DNA from: Rhizobium sp. BK316
GTDB lineage: Bacteria; Pseudomonadota; Alphaproteobacteria; Rhizobiales; Rhizobiaceae
Direction: 5' to 3'
Assembly: GCF_014193695.1 (NCBI RefSeq)
Contig: NZ_JACHZR010000004.1
Span: 186,001-250,000 of the forward strand
DNA: 64,000 nucleotides
The notes under the pieces are model-generated. The model had not been told where the DNA came from and searched no databases. It saw nothing but the letters and a program-made list of their open reading frames with translations. The translations under genes were made by a program, and so were the position numbers. Positions 44,327 through 53,042 of the stretch are shown here, piece by piece. The number at the start of each line of letters is the position of its first letter. The stretch's first letter is position 1.

Positions 44327-45880
44327 TCAGGCCACCACTCTCCTCGGAAACAGCACAGCATTCGACGCCGTCCTGAGGCCATCGACGACAAGCGGCGCCT
44401 CATAAACTCGAGGCACCTCGATCCCCAGCCTTCCGTGCAGCGCCGCAGCCGAGCGGGGCAGGAAGGGCAGGAGGCAGCGAGCGACGACCGCCAGCCCATA
44501 GACCTGCTCGGCAAGGCAAGCGCCGAGACGTTCGGCGGTTGCCTGTCGCTCCGCGGGCGTGAGATCGCCCAGCAGCGCCTTCGCATCCGCCCATGGTACG
44601 CGTTTGGCAAAGCGCCTGTTTGCCTCGCCGATAAAGGCGAAGATATCGGCAAGGCCGACATGCAGCTCATAGGCATCGAAAGCTTCAGCGATCTTCCCGG
44701 GAAGACGAGCTGCCTCCTGCACGAAATCGCTGTCCTGCAGCGGCGGAACGATCCCGCCAAAGGAACTCGCGAGAAGCGCCAGTACCCGGTTGGCGAGATT
44801 GCCGAGCTGGCCGCCGAGCTCTCCTGTCCAGGCGGCTTCGAGACGCCCGCCGGAGAAGTCGCCATCGTCGCCCGAGCGGATATGCCGGAGCAGATAGTAG
44901 CGCAGCGCATCCGGCGTGCCGTAGGCATCGATGATGCTATCCGGATCGATACCGTTGCCTGCCGATTTGCCGATCTTCCTGCCATCGACCGTGACATAAC
45001 CATGCACCGATATCGATGACGGCGGCGGCAAGCCGGCCGAGAGCAGGATCGCCGGCCAATAGATGGCATGGAATTTCGAGATGCCCTTGCCGACGACGTG
45101 GATGCGTTCGCCGCCGCCGGTCCAGTAGCGCTTGAAGAGCGTCTGATCGGTGCCGTAGCCGAGCCCCGTCAGATAGTTCGCGAGCGCGTCGAACCAGACA
45201 TAGACCACCTCATCTCCATCAGAGACGGGAACGCCCCAGCCGCGCGCCCGCTCGGCGCTGCGTGAGACGCTGATATCCTCAAGGCCCCGCCGCAGAAGGG
45301 CCAGCACCTCGTTGCGCCGGTGCGCAGGAACGATCGTGAGTTCGCCGCTGTCGATGAGCTGCAGGATCCGGTCACCATGGGGGGACAGGCGGAAGAACCA
45401 GTTCTCCTCTTTGACAGGTTCGAGGGGGACGCCATGTTCCGGGCATCGGCCGTCAACGAGTTCTGCGGCCTCGTAGAATTGCTCACAGCCGACGCAATAG
45501 AGGCCTTCATAGGCCTTGCGATAGAGGTCTCCATTGTCGGCGCAGGCGTTCCACAAGGCGTGTACGCAAGCGAGATGGCGCGGGTCGCGGGAGGTGCGCA
45601 CGAATTCGTCGTTGGAAATGTCGAGCCGCGTGCCGAGGCGCTCGAACCTATCGGCATTGGCGCTGACGAAATCCGCCACGGGCAGGCCTGCGGCTTCCGC
45701 CGATCGGACATTCTTCAGGCTGTTGTCATCGGTTCCGCACTGGAAGCGGACATTGCGGCCAAGCAGGCGGAAATGGCGCGCATAAGCGTCGGCCTGCACG
45801 AGTTCCAGCGCAAAGCCCACATGCGGGGCGGCGTTCACATAGGGGATAGAGGCGGTGATATAGGTGTCCGGCTTGTTCAT
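44327..45880 (-). CDS. metG: Methionyl-tRNA synthetase, divergent type
   Basis: A 517-residue class I synthetase that charges tRNA-Met. The HIGH motif is PHVGF at 19-23 and the KMSKS motif is KIGKS at 302-306. The zinc knuckle uses C129, C132 and C146, with H149. Further MetRS signatures are KEENWFFRLS and YVWFDALANYL. The departures from HIGH and KMSKS, and the ITASIPYVNAAPH opening, suggest a second MetRS rather than the housekeeping one; this cannot be proved here. The leader upstream has the structure of a Met-codon attenuator. The ATG at 45880 lies 50 bases beyond the leader terminator. Confidence 0.92.
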   Translation of the reverse strand: MNKPDTYITASIPYVNAAPHVGFALELVQADAYARHFRLLGRNVRFQCGTDDNSLKNVRSAEAAGLPVADFVSANADRFERLGTRLDISNDEFVRTSRDPRHLACVHALWNACADNGDLYRKAYEGLYCVGCEQFYEAAELVDGRCPEHGVPLEPVKEENWFFRLSPHGDRILQLIDSGELTIVPAHRRNEVLALLRRGLEDISVSRSAERARGWGVPVSDGDEVVYVWFDALANYLTGLGYGTDQTLFKRYWTGGGERIHVVGKGISKFHAIYWPAILLSAGLPPPSSISVHGYVTVDGRKIGKSAGNGIDPDSIIDAYGTPDALRYYLLRHIRSGDDGDFSGGRLEAAWTGELGGQLGNLANRVLALLASSFGGIVPPLQDSDFVQEAARLPGKIAEAFDAYELHVGLADIFAFIGEANRRFAKRVPWADAKALLGDLTPAERQATAERLGACLAEQVYGLAVVARCLLPFLPRSAAALHGRLGIEVPRVYEAPLVVDGLRTASNAVLFPRRVVA

Positions 45881-45928
45881 CGGTTGATCCTTTCGAGGCT
45901 GTTTGCCCGCGAGACGGATCGACCCATG

Positions 45929-45951
45929 AAAAGACCGCCTCGGGGGCGGTC
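45929..45951 (-). terminator. Leader terminator (attenuator) of metG
   Basis: On the minus strand GACCGCC (45951-45945) and GGCGGTC (45939-45933) form a seven-pair stem with a five-base loop, followed at once by TTTT. No minus-strand gene ends upstream; the neighbour there is the plus-strand GFA gene. The terminator therefore lies in the leader of metG itself. Confidence 0.75.
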
Positions 45952-45997
45952 GCTGGTGCATTATGGACGCACGAAACCCGCCACGCTATGAGCGCGG
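45945..45997 (-). promoter_or_regulatory. Competing RNA hairpins of the metG attenuator
   Basis: Directly after the Met codons, CCGCGCT (45997-45991) pairs with AGCGTGG (45987-45981) around a CAT loop. The second arm overlaps GGCGG (45982-45978), which can instead pair with CCGCC (45949-45945) in the rising arm of the terminator. The two pairings exclude each other, as in trp- or his-type attenuators. The alternative stem has only five certain pairs. Confidence 0.6.
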
Positions 45998-46036
45998 CAT
46001 CATCATCACTGACGTGTTGATCACGGTTCTGTCCAT
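45986..46036 (-). CDS. Leader peptide with three consecutive methionines
   Basis: A 16-codon ORF reading MDRTVINTSVMMMPRS. Codons 11-13 are all ATG (46006-45998). It lies about 100 bases before metG, with the attenuator hairpins between. A ribosome short of Met-tRNA would stall on the Met run, cover the first arm of the following hairpin and allow the antiterminator to form. The Shine-Dalgarno sequence is weak (AGGTG about 13 bases upstream). Too short to be recognised as a gene by length alone. Confidence 0.6.
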   Translation of the reverse strand: MDRTVINTSVMMMPRS

Positions 46037-46136
46037 GCGGAATTGGTAACACCTGGAGCCGCATCCGACAAGCGGGCTGCTTTCAGCGCAATATCGGCTA
46101 TTCTCGGCGGCCTGATGCGATTGCGCGGAGGAAGCG

Positions 46137-46526
46137 ATGGCGATTGAAAGCGTGAGGACGGGCGGCTGTGCGTGTGGCGCAGTCCGGTATGAAGTCGAAG
46201 GCGAGCCGTACCAATCCGGGCTCTGCCACTGCACCAAGTGCCGGAAACTGACCGGCTCGATCTTTTCGGCGACGGCGAACTGGCGCCGCTCGAAGTTCCA
46301 GATGGACGGCGAGATCAGCATCTACGACAAGCGATCCTTTTGCCCGATCTGCGGTTCGCGGCTGTTCTTCATGTTCGAGGATGCGGTGGAAGTCTTCCTC
46401 GGAACGCTGGATCCGGCGCCTGTTAATATCAGGCCGATGGTCGAAGTCTGGACTGTCAGGCGCGAGTCCTGGCTGCCGCCGATCCCGAACGTCCGGCTTT
46501 ACGACGAAAACGAACACGCGCCGTAA
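46137..46526 (+). CDS. GFA/CENP-V domain protein
   Basis: A 129-residue zinc protein of the glutathione-dependent formaldehyde-activating-like family. Cysteine motifs GGCACGAV, LCHCTKCRKLTG and CPICGSRL bind two zinc ions. Members near other genes act on S-hydroxymethyl-glutathione or are uncharacterised. It is divergent from metG. GGAGGAAGCG precedes the ATG. Confidence 0.9.
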   Translation: MAIESVRTGGCACGAVRYEVEGEPYQSGLCHCTKCRKLTGSIFSATANWRRSKFQMDGEISIYDKRSFCPICGSRLFFMFEDAVEVFLGTLDPAPVNIRPMVEVWTVRRESWLPPIPNVRLYDENEHAP

Positions 46527-46548
46527 ATTCGGAACGCGCCCATAGTCG

Positions 46549-47703
46549 TCAATAAAACGTCGATTTGAAGGGAACGATCGCCGAGCCCATGGCGGCGGCG
46601 TCGCCTGATATCTCTGACACGATGAGCTTGGGGTGCGGGCGAGGTACGCCGTAGCGCGGGCGGCCGAAAAGTTCGGTGCGTTCGCTCAGCATCTGTGCCA
46701 GTCCCGGCGGCACCTGGCCGCCGAAAACGATTGCCTGTGGGTCGTAGATCGCCCAGATGGCGTTGACGAGACGGTTGTAGGCGGGCGTGACCTCCTCGAC
46801 CCATTCCGCTACACCCGGCCATTTCGGATCGAAATGTTTGCGCAGATAAGGGATCGACGGCACGTCGACATTGTGGCGCTTGAGCTTCTCCAGGAGCAAC
46901 TGCAGGGCCGGGCGGCGCAGCGTCTCCTCGTCGTCATACATGCCGGAGAATTCGCCGGCATTTCCATTGCCGCCGGCTAGAAGTTCGCCGTCGTTGATCA
47001 GGCCGCCACCAAAGCCGTAGTTGAAGCTGAGATAGGCGAAGTGCTTGACGAAGCGGCCGCAGCCGAACATCGCCTCGGCGACCGCGCCGGCGCTGCCGCC
47101 ATTCAGCAGCCAGACGGGCTTTTTGAAGAGATCGCTCAGCAGCGGCCCGAGCTCGATCAGCGACCATTCATGCAGCGGCATCGAGGCATTGTATTTTGTC
47201 CCCGATATCAGAGCGCCGGCAATGCCGAAGCCGATACCGAAGAAGGTCTCGTCATCGAGGCCGTTCAACTGCTGCAGTTCGGCAATGCGTTCGCGCACGC
47301 GATCCAGCGCCTGGTTCATGCCCAGCTCCCTCAGCGAGATGTCGCTTTCGCCGAGCACATTGCCTGACAGGTCCACCAGGCAGATGTCGACCACGTCGGA
47401 ATTGACGGAAATGCCGACCGAATAGGCGTGGCGGCCGTTAAGGCTGAGCATGGGGCTCGGCTGGCCGCGGCCGAGGCCGGGCTTGGGAGACCCCAGCGAA
47501 ACGATGCCGCGCTCGACGAGCTGGTCGATGATGCGATGGACCGACTGCTGTGTGAGATCCGTATGGCCGGTGATCTCGGATCGTGACAGGCCGGGATTGC
47601 GCCAGATGAGTTTCAGCAGGCTGCGCTCATTCGAGGAGACGACGATTTCTTCGCCCGGACGCCGGAAGCGGGAGGCGATCAACGGTTCTGGAGAATAAGC
47701 CAC
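46549..47703 (-). CDS. ROK family transcriptional regulator
   Basis: A 384-residue regulator with an N-terminal winged helix (SNERSLLKLIWRNPGLSRSE, then LTQQSVHRIIDQLVERGIV) and a sugar-kinase-like ROK domain with GIGFGIAGALI and AGGNGNAGEFSG. The Cys cluster and the second His of true ROK kinases are missing, so it probably only senses a sugar or sugar phosphate. It begins with a GTG preceded by GAGGTG and is divergent from the ABC transporter operon, which it most likely controls. Confidence 0.88.
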   Translation of the reverse strand: MAYSPEPLIASRFRRPGEEIVVSSNERSLLKLIWRNPGLSRSEITGHTDLTQQSVHRIIDQLVERGIVSLGSPKPGLGRGQPSPMLSLNGRHAYSVGISVNSDVVDICLVDLSGNVLGESDISLRELGMNQALDRVRERIAELQQLNGLDDETFFGIGFGIAGALISGTKYNASMPLHEWSLIELGPLLSDLFKKPVWLLNGGSAGAVAEAMFGCGRFVKHFAYLSFNYGFGGGLINDGELLAGGNGNAGEFSGMYDDEETLRRPALQLLLEKLKRHNVDVPSIPYLRKHFDPKWPGVAEWVEEVTPAYNRLVNAIWAIYDPQAIVFGGQVPPGLAQMLSERTELFGRPRYGVPRPHPKLIVSEISGDAAAMGSAIVPFKSTFY

Positions 47704-47716
47704 GACCCACCTCGAA

Positions 47717-47834
47717 TATACTACAAAAGTGTAACACTGAAACCGACGGCAACCGCTGGTGACTGCATACCGGGCTTCTCTAGTCCAATCAAGCCAGATC
47801 TCGTCATCCATTTGTTACACACAAAGTGTATTAA
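47717..47834. promoter_or_regulatory. Two candidate ROK operator sites
   Basis: ACAAAAGTGTAACACT (47723-47738) and TGTTACACACAAAGTGTATT (47813-47832) share the unit TGTTACAC in opposite orientation. One is near each divergent start. The second is itself an imperfect palindrome. Binding by the ROK protein is inferred from position. Confidence 0.5.
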
Positions 47835-47894
47835 CCCGGCCGTTCACGATCCGGACACCGATCCGGCGGGTCTCACATTTCAGGCGAGGGCAAA

Positions 47895-49205
47895 ATGAAG
47901 ATTTCCATTCTGGTGGCTGCGGCCGCCCTGCTGACGGCTGCGTGTTCTTCTGCTCAGGCAGCCAATTTCGAATTCTGGTATGGCAATACGGGAAGCGTCG
48001 AAAAGGCGATCCTGGCGCAATGCGACGCCTTCAATGCGTCGCAATCGGCCAATCACGTCACCTGCGTCGGGCAGGGCAGCTATGAAGTGTCCATGCAGAA
48101 GGCAATTGCCGCCTACCGCTCCAACAAGCATCCGGTGCTGATCCAGTTCTTCGATGCCGGCACGCTCGACCTCTTGCTGTCGGACGCCGTCGTTCCGGTT
48201 CAGGACGTGCTGCCGGATGTCGACTGGAACAATTACATCAAGGGCGCGCGCTCCTATTACGAAACCTCCGGCGGCAAGCTCTATTCGCAGCCCTATAATG
48301 CCTCGACGCTGCTTTTCTACGTCAACAAGACGGAGCTTGAAAAAGCCGGCTTTACCGAGATGCCGAAGACCTGGGAAGACATCATCGAGGCCGCCCGCAA
48401 GCTGAAGGCTGCCGGCCATGAATGCCCCTATGTCACCAATGGCGAGCCCTGGTCGATGTTCGAGCAGTTCTCCGCCCGTCATGGCCTGCCGATCGCTTCC
48501 GAACATAACGGCTATGATGGCCTGAACGCCGAATATGTCTTCAACTCCACCTTCGTTGCCAAACATCTGCAAAACCTGGTCGACTGGCGCAAGGAAGGCC
48601 TGGTGAAGATCGCCAGCGACACCAAGGCCGGCAACTACACCGCCGCCTTCAATTCCGGCGAATGCGCCATGATGGAAAACTCCTCCGGCTCCTATACGGA
48701 CTCGGCAAAGGCCTTCGAGGGCAAGTACGAACTCTCGGTCGGCCTGACGCCGATGTACAAGAGTTATGAGCGCCACAACACTTTCGTCGGCGGCGCTTCC
48801 ATCTACATCATGAAGGGCCATGAGCAGGCCGAGATTGACGGCGCCAAGGCCTTTCTCGATTTCCTGCGCAAGCCCGAACAGCAGATGTTCATGACGGCAT
48901 CCACCGGCTACGTGCCCGTCACCACCGACGTACTCGATGCAATCGCCAAGAGCGGTGACGCCGGTTCGCGCAAATACGCGACGGCCGCCGTCGGTATCGA
49001 ATCCATGAACGAGCCGGGCACAGCAGATACGCGCGGCATCCGCCTCGGCTTCTATGTGCAGTTCCGCTCGGTGCTGATGGAAGAGACCCAGAAGGCATTC
49101 GCAGGAACTGAGACCATGCAGGTGGCGCTCGATAACGCCAAGAAGCGTGGCGACGAGCTGCTGCGCCGCTTCGAGCAGACCTACAAGACGGCAAAGTTGC
49201 CCTGA
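47895..49205 (+). CDS. ABC transporter substrate-binding protein (UgpB-like)
   Basis: A 436-residue periplasmic protein of the family 1 sugar/glycerol-phosphate binding group. The signal peptide is MKISILVAAAALLTAACSSA, cleaved near AQA. Blocks EFWYGNTGSVEKAI, FDAGTLDLLLSDAVVPVQ, YNASTLLFYVNKTELEKAGF and NTFVGGASIYIMKGHEQ resemble UgpB of the glycerol-3-phosphate importer. With two glycerophosphodiesterases downstream, a glycerophosphodiester or polyol-phosphate ligand is likely. A Cys at residue 17 follows LTAA, a poor lipobox. Confidence 0.88.
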   Translation: MKISILVAAAALLTAACSSAQAANFEFWYGNTGSVEKAILAQCDAFNASQSANHVTCVGQGSYEVSMQKAIAAYRSNKHPVLIQFFDAGTLDLLLSDAVVPVQDVLPDVDWNNYIKGARSYYETSGGKLYSQPYNASTLLFYVNKTELEKAGFTEMPKTWEDIIEAARKLKAAGHECPYVTNGEPWSMFEQFSARHGLPIASEHNGYDGLNAEYVFNSTFVAKHLQNLVDWRKEGLVKIASDTKAGNYTAAFNSGECAMMENSSGSYTDSAKAFEGKYELSVGLTPMYKSYERHNTFVGGASIYIMKGHEQAEIDGAKAFLDFLRKPEQQMFMTASTGYVPVTTDVLDAIAKSGDAGSRKYATAAVGIESMNEPGTADTRGIRLGFYVQFRSVLMEETQKAFAGTETMQVALDNAKKRGDELLRRFEQTYKTAKLP

Positions 49206-49267
49206 TCCATGTCAGGTGCGGCGCTCTGCCTGCGCCGCACCTGCCTTTCTCGAAATGGACATGCGTG

Positions 49268-50158
49268 ATGTCGTCGGAATCCTCGCTTTTCAGCCATCGC
49301 TGGCTGCCGCTTTTGCTGGCCGCCCCCTTGCTGCTCTTGATCCTCATCTTCTTCTATGCGCCGATCATTCAGGCCTTCTACTGGTCCTTTTTCCTGGAAA
49401 GGCCCTTCGGTGGCGGGTCGGAATTCGTCGGCTGGGATAATTTCCGCCGCGTGCTGTCGGATCCGGAATTCTGGAATGCCGGCTGGCGCACCGTCATCTT
49501 CATGGTGGTCGCCTCGTCGCTCGCGGTCGCTCTGCCGCTGATCCTGGCGGTGGCCGCCGACCGGAAGATCCGCCTGTCGCTGACGGCGCGCAACGTGCTG
49601 GTCTGGCCGAAGGGTGTGGCAGGCGCCTCGATCGGCGTCGTCTTCGCCTTCGTCTTCAATCCCTTCGTCGGTGTTCTGGCGCCGATCAACCATGTCTTTC
49701 CAGGCGCCTGGGCGCCGGGCCTCGATGGAACGGATGCCTTCATCACACTCATCGTCGCGCATGTCTGGGGCGGCATTCCCTTCAATTTCGTCATCCTGCT
49801 CGCCGGCCTGCAGTCTATTCCGCGCACCATGTTCCAGGCGGCGGCGATGGATGGTGCTGGACCTTGGCGGCGGATCTTCGATGTGCAGCTGCCGCTGATC
49901 ATGCCGCAGCTTTTCCTGACGCTGGTGCTGGAATTTACCGAAAGCGTCACATCCGCCTTCGCGCTGATCGATACGATCACCAAGGGCGGGCCGGGCGGCT
50001 CCACAAACCTGCTGGTCTACAAGATCTATACCGATGGCTTCAGCGGATACGACCTGTCAGGCGCCTCCACCCAGACGGCCATCCTGATGGTCTTCGTCGT
50101 CCTTCTCACCGCTGCGCAATTCCTGCTTCTCGGCCGCAGCGTCAACTACGAACGGTAG
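49268..50158 (+). CDS. ABC transporter permease (UgpA-like)
   Basis: A 296-residue permease with six helices. The EAA loop AAAMDGAGPWRRIFDVQLPLI and the segment ITKGGPGGSTNLLVYKIYTDGF are characteristic of the glycerol-3-phosphate/sugar group. ATG 49268 is preferred to the adjacent GTG at 49265. It lies 62 bases after the binding-protein gene and nine before the second permease gene. Confidence 0.9.
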   Translation: MSSESSLFSHRWLPLLLAAPLLLLILIFFYAPIIQAFYWSFFLERPFGGGSEFVGWDNFRRVLSDPEFWNAGWRTVIFMVVASSLAVALPLILAVAADRKIRLSLTARNVLVWPKGVAGASIGVVFAFVFNPFVGVLAPINHVFPGAWAPGLDGTDAFITLIVAHVWGGIPFNFVILLAGLQSIPRTMFQAAAMDGAGPWRRIFDVQLPLIMPQLFLTLVLEFTESVTSAFALIDTITKGGPGGSTNLLVYKIYTDGFSGYDLSGASTQTAILMVFVVLLTAAQFLLLGRSVNYER

Positions 50159-50167
50159 GAGAGAGCC

Positions 50168-51085
50168 ATGATCGAAAACGCTCGCTCGCTCAATTTCGCC
50201 GCCAGCGCCATTCTGGCTGTCGGCATCGTCTTCATTCTCGGGCCGCTCTACCTGACGCTCGCCAATGCATCGCAACCCCACGAATTGCTGCTGCGCAACG
50301 GGCTTGCCTGGTATCCGGGCGACCAGTTCATCGCCAATGTTATGCGCGTCTTTACCGAGACCCGTATCCCGATCCAGATGCTGAACAGCATGCTGGTCGC
50401 TCTCTACGATGCGTTCTTCACCTGCGCGCTGTCGTTCCTGACAGCCTATGCGCTCGTCTATTTCCGCATCCGCTGGGCAGGAATCGCTTTCGCCGTGATC
50501 CTGGCGACGATCATGCTGCCGATCGATATCCGCGTCATCACCACCTATCAGGTGGCGGCGAACATCTTTTCACCGCTGAATACGCTGCTTGATCTGACCG
50601 GCGCCAATGCGTTGATCGAAAGCCTGTTCGGTGCGCCGGTTCATCTCGAACTCAGCGTGCTCGACACGCATTTCGGCCTCGTGGCGCCACTGGTTGCGCA
50701 TGGCACCGGCACCTTCCTGTTCCGGCAGTTCTTCCGCACGCTGCCATCGGATCTCTTCAAGGCGGCGCGCATGGATGGGGCAGGGCCGATCCGCTTCCTC
50801 TTCCATATCCTGTTGCCGATCTCGCGCAGCAGTTTTGCAGCCCTCTTCGTGCTGACCTTCCTCAGCGGTTGGACGCAGTATCTCTGGCCACTGGTTGCCG
50901 CCTCCAAGCCCGAGATGACGACGGCGGTCGTCGGCCTCGCACGGCTTGTGCCCGACATGGAAGGCGAAGTTCCGGACTTCCCGATGCTCATGGCCGGTGT
51001 CGTGGTCGTCTCGCTCATTCCCCTTGTCATGATTGCGCTTTTGCAGCGCTACCTCGTGCAGGGCCTTGTTCTTTCGGAGAAATGA
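50168..51085 (+). CDS. ABC transporter permease (UgpE-like)
   Basis: A 305-residue permease partner with six helices. It contains the EAA loop AARMDGAGPIRFLFHILLPIS. LNSMLVALYDAFFTCALSFL forms an early helix. It is separated by one base from the GTG start of the ATPase gene. AGGAGAGAGCC precedes its ATG. Confidence 0.9.
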   Translation: MIENARSLNFAASAILAVGIVFILGPLYLTLANASQPHELLLRNGLAWYPGDQFIANVMRVFTETRIPIQMLNSMLVALYDAFFTCALSFLTAYALVYFRIRWAGIAFAVILATIMLPIDIRVITTYQVAANIFSPLNTLLDLTGANALIESLFGAPVHLELSVLDTHFGLVAPLVAHGTGTFLFRQFFRTLPSDLFKAARMDGAGPIRFLFHILLPISRSSFAALFVLTFLSGWTQYLWPLVAASKPEMTTAVVGLARLVPDMEGEVPDFPMLMAGVVVVSLIPLVMIALLQRYLVQGLVLSEK

Positions 51086-51086
51086 C

Positions 51087-52184
51087 GTGAACGCCATCGA
51101 TACCGCCATCCGCACCGCTGCCACCAACATCACGCTTGCAGGCGTCACCAAGGCATATGACACGAGATCGACCGTCATCCCGCCGCTCGATGTCGAGCTT
51201 CGCGCCGGCGAATTCACCGTCGTGCTCGGCCCATCCGGTTGCGGGAAATCCACGCTGCTGCAGATGATCGCTGGGCTCGAGGCCGTCAGCGGCGGCAAGA
51301 TCCTGTTCGGCAATCGCGAGGTGCAGGGCCTGGAGCCGAAGCAGCGCGGCTGCGCCATGGTCTTCCAGAATTACGCGCTCTATCCGCATATGACCGTATT
51401 CCAGAACATGGCCTACAGCCTGCGGGTCGCCGGTCTGCCCAAGGCCGAGCGCCAGCAGCGGGTCGGCGCGGTCGCCGACATGCTCGGGCTTGCCGCCTAT
51501 CTCGACCGCAAGCCGGGACAGCTCTCGGGCGGCCAGCGCCAGCGCGTGGCGATCGGCCGGGCGATCGTGCGCGAGCCCGGCGTGCTGCTCTTCGATGAGC
51601 CGCTTTCCAATCTCGATGCGCAGCTTCGCCACGACATGCGCGTCGAGCTCGCCGATCTGCACCGGCGCATCGGGGCGACGACCGTTTTCGTGACCCATGA
51701 CCAGGTCGAGGCGATGACGCTCGCCGACCGGATCCTCATCCTCAACAGGGGCAGCATCGAGCAGTTCGATACGCCGAAGGCGATCTATCATCGCCCGGCT
51801 TCGGTCTTCGTCGCGAAATTCATCGGCGCGCCGCCGATGAATATCCTGCCGGTGACATCAGACGGTTCGGCGCTGCGTCTGGCAGACGGGCAGGCGGTTT
51901 CTGAATACCACAAAGCTGGCAATTTCCAGCTCGGCATTCGCCCCGAGGATATCGCAATCGAAGCGGGTGGCGCGATCAAAGGCCGGCTGCGGCATCTCGA
52001 GGATCTCGGCTCGCATGCGGTACTGGCTGCCGATCTCGCCGGCACCTCCATCCGCATCGCCACACCCTTCGGCGCCGATACCCATCACGCCACCGAGCTT
52101 TCTTTCACCTTCCCACGATCCCGGTTGCACCTGTTTGACGGCGAAACGGGGCGCGCCATTCCGGATGCATTCGCCGAGCATTGA
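51087..52184 (+). CDS. ABC transporter ATP-binding protein (UgpC/MalK-like)
   Basis: A 365-residue ATPase. Walker A GPSGCGKST starts at residue 48, the signature is LSGGQRQRVAIGRAI, Walker B is GVLLFDEPLSNLDAQLR and the switch region is VFVTHDQVEAM. The C-terminal OB-like regulatory domain includes FIGAPPMNILP and LGIRPEDIAIEA. It begins with GTG, preceded by GGAGAAATGAC, one base after ugpE-like. The overlapping ATG upstream is rejected. Confidence 0.9.
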   Translation: MNAIDTAIRTAATNITLAGVTKAYDTRSTVIPPLDVELRAGEFTVVLGPSGCGKSTLLQMIAGLEAVSGGKILFGNREVQGLEPKQRGCAMVFQNYALYPHMTVFQNMAYSLRVAGLPKAERQQRVGAVADMLGLAAYLDRKPGQLSGGQRQRVAIGRAIVREPGVLLFDEPLSNLDAQLRHDMRVELADLHRRIGATTVFVTHDQVEAMTLADRILILNRGSIEQFDTPKAIYHRPASVFVAKFIGAPPMNILPVTSDGSALRLADGQAVSEYHKAGNFQLGIRPEDIAIEAGGAIKGRLRHLEDLGSHAVLAADLAGTSIRIATPFGADTHHATELSFTFPRSRLHLFDGETGRAIPDAFAEH

Positions 52185-52195
52185 AAGATCCCTCC

Positions 52196-53026
52196 ATGAA
52201 CTACACTGACTATGTGCGCGCGCCCCAAAGGGACTGTGCGGTCGTGGCGCATCGCGGCATCTGGCGCGATGCGCCCGAAAACAGCCTTGCTGCCATCGAA
52301 GCGGCGATCCGCGCGGGCTGCGATGTCGTCGAGATCGACGTGCGCCGCAGCGCCGATGGCGGGCTGTTCCTGCTGCATGACAAGACGCTTCAGCGCATGG
52401 CCGGCATCGACGCGGTGCCGGAGGCGCTGAGTTCCGAGCGCCTCGCGAGCCTCACGCTGAAAAACCGCGATGGCGGCGAAGGCAATGAGATGACCGGCGA
52501 GAAACTGGCGAGCCTGCGAGAGCTTTTCGATCTCACCCGCAACCGCATCTTCCTGCATCTCGATGTCAAGGATCGGGCCGTCATCCCCGAGGTCATCGCC
52601 TGTGCCCGCGACCTTGATGTCGAGGCGCAGGTGGATATCTGGGGCAGTCTTCGCACTGCAGAGGATCTTGCCTGGGTGCGCGAGACAGTCATGCCTCACG
52701 GCATGTTGTTCATGGCGAAGTCACGGATCGGCGCTACGCATGCGGCAGCCGAGCTGGATCTCCTGTTCCGACTCGCGCCGCCCGTTTGCGAAGTCTGCTT
52801 CGACCATATCGACGATATCTCGGCTCTCCATACCCGTATCGGCGAGACGGGCATGAAGCTATGGGCCAATACGCTCGATTCCGTCGCCTTTGCCGGCTTC
52901 ACCGATGCGGCCGCCATTGCGGATCCTGACGCCATCTGGGGCCGGCTTATCGAGGCCGGCATCTCGCTTATCCAGACCGATGAACCGGTCGCACTGAAAT
53001 CATACCTCGCCGGCCGTCGCGGCTGA
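52196..53026 (+). CDS. Glycerophosphodiester phosphodiesterase, copy 1
   Basis: A 276-residue GDPD-family enzyme that hydrolyses glycerophosphodiesters to an alcohol and glycerol 3-phosphate. The active-site block VVAHRGIWRDAPENS supplies catalytic His-Arg and metal-binding Glu. VVEIDVRRSADG and LLHDKTLQRMAG add metal ligands and the second His, and LDVKD carries the conserved Lys. No signal peptide is seen, so it acts in the cytoplasm. It follows the ABC ATPase gene by 11 bases. A TTG at 52181 is a less likely start. Confidence 0.9.
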   Translation: MNYTDYVRAPQRDCAVVAHRGIWRDAPENSLAAIEAAIRAGCDVVEIDVRRSADGGLFLLHDKTLQRMAGIDAVPEALSSERLASLTLKNRDGGEGNEMTGEKLASLRELFDLTRNRIFLHLDVKDRAVIPEVIACARDLDVEAQVDIWGSLRTAEDLAWVRETVMPHGMLFMAKSRIGATHAAAELDLLFRLAPPVCEVCFDHIDDISALHTRIGETGMKLWANTLDSVAFAGFTDAAAIADPDAIWGRLIEAGISLIQTDEPVALKSYLAGRRG

Positions 53027-53042
53027 CACATAAGGAAAGACC

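Noticed and set aside
44196..44405. Short plus-strand ORF between the repeat element and metG
   Set aside because: It overlaps the repeat and the end of metG and has no initiation signal or recognisable sequence.
45986..46321. 111-codon version of the metG leader ORF
   Set aside because: The upstream part runs antisense through the GFA gene. Only the last 16 codons, beginning at ATG 46036, are independent of it.
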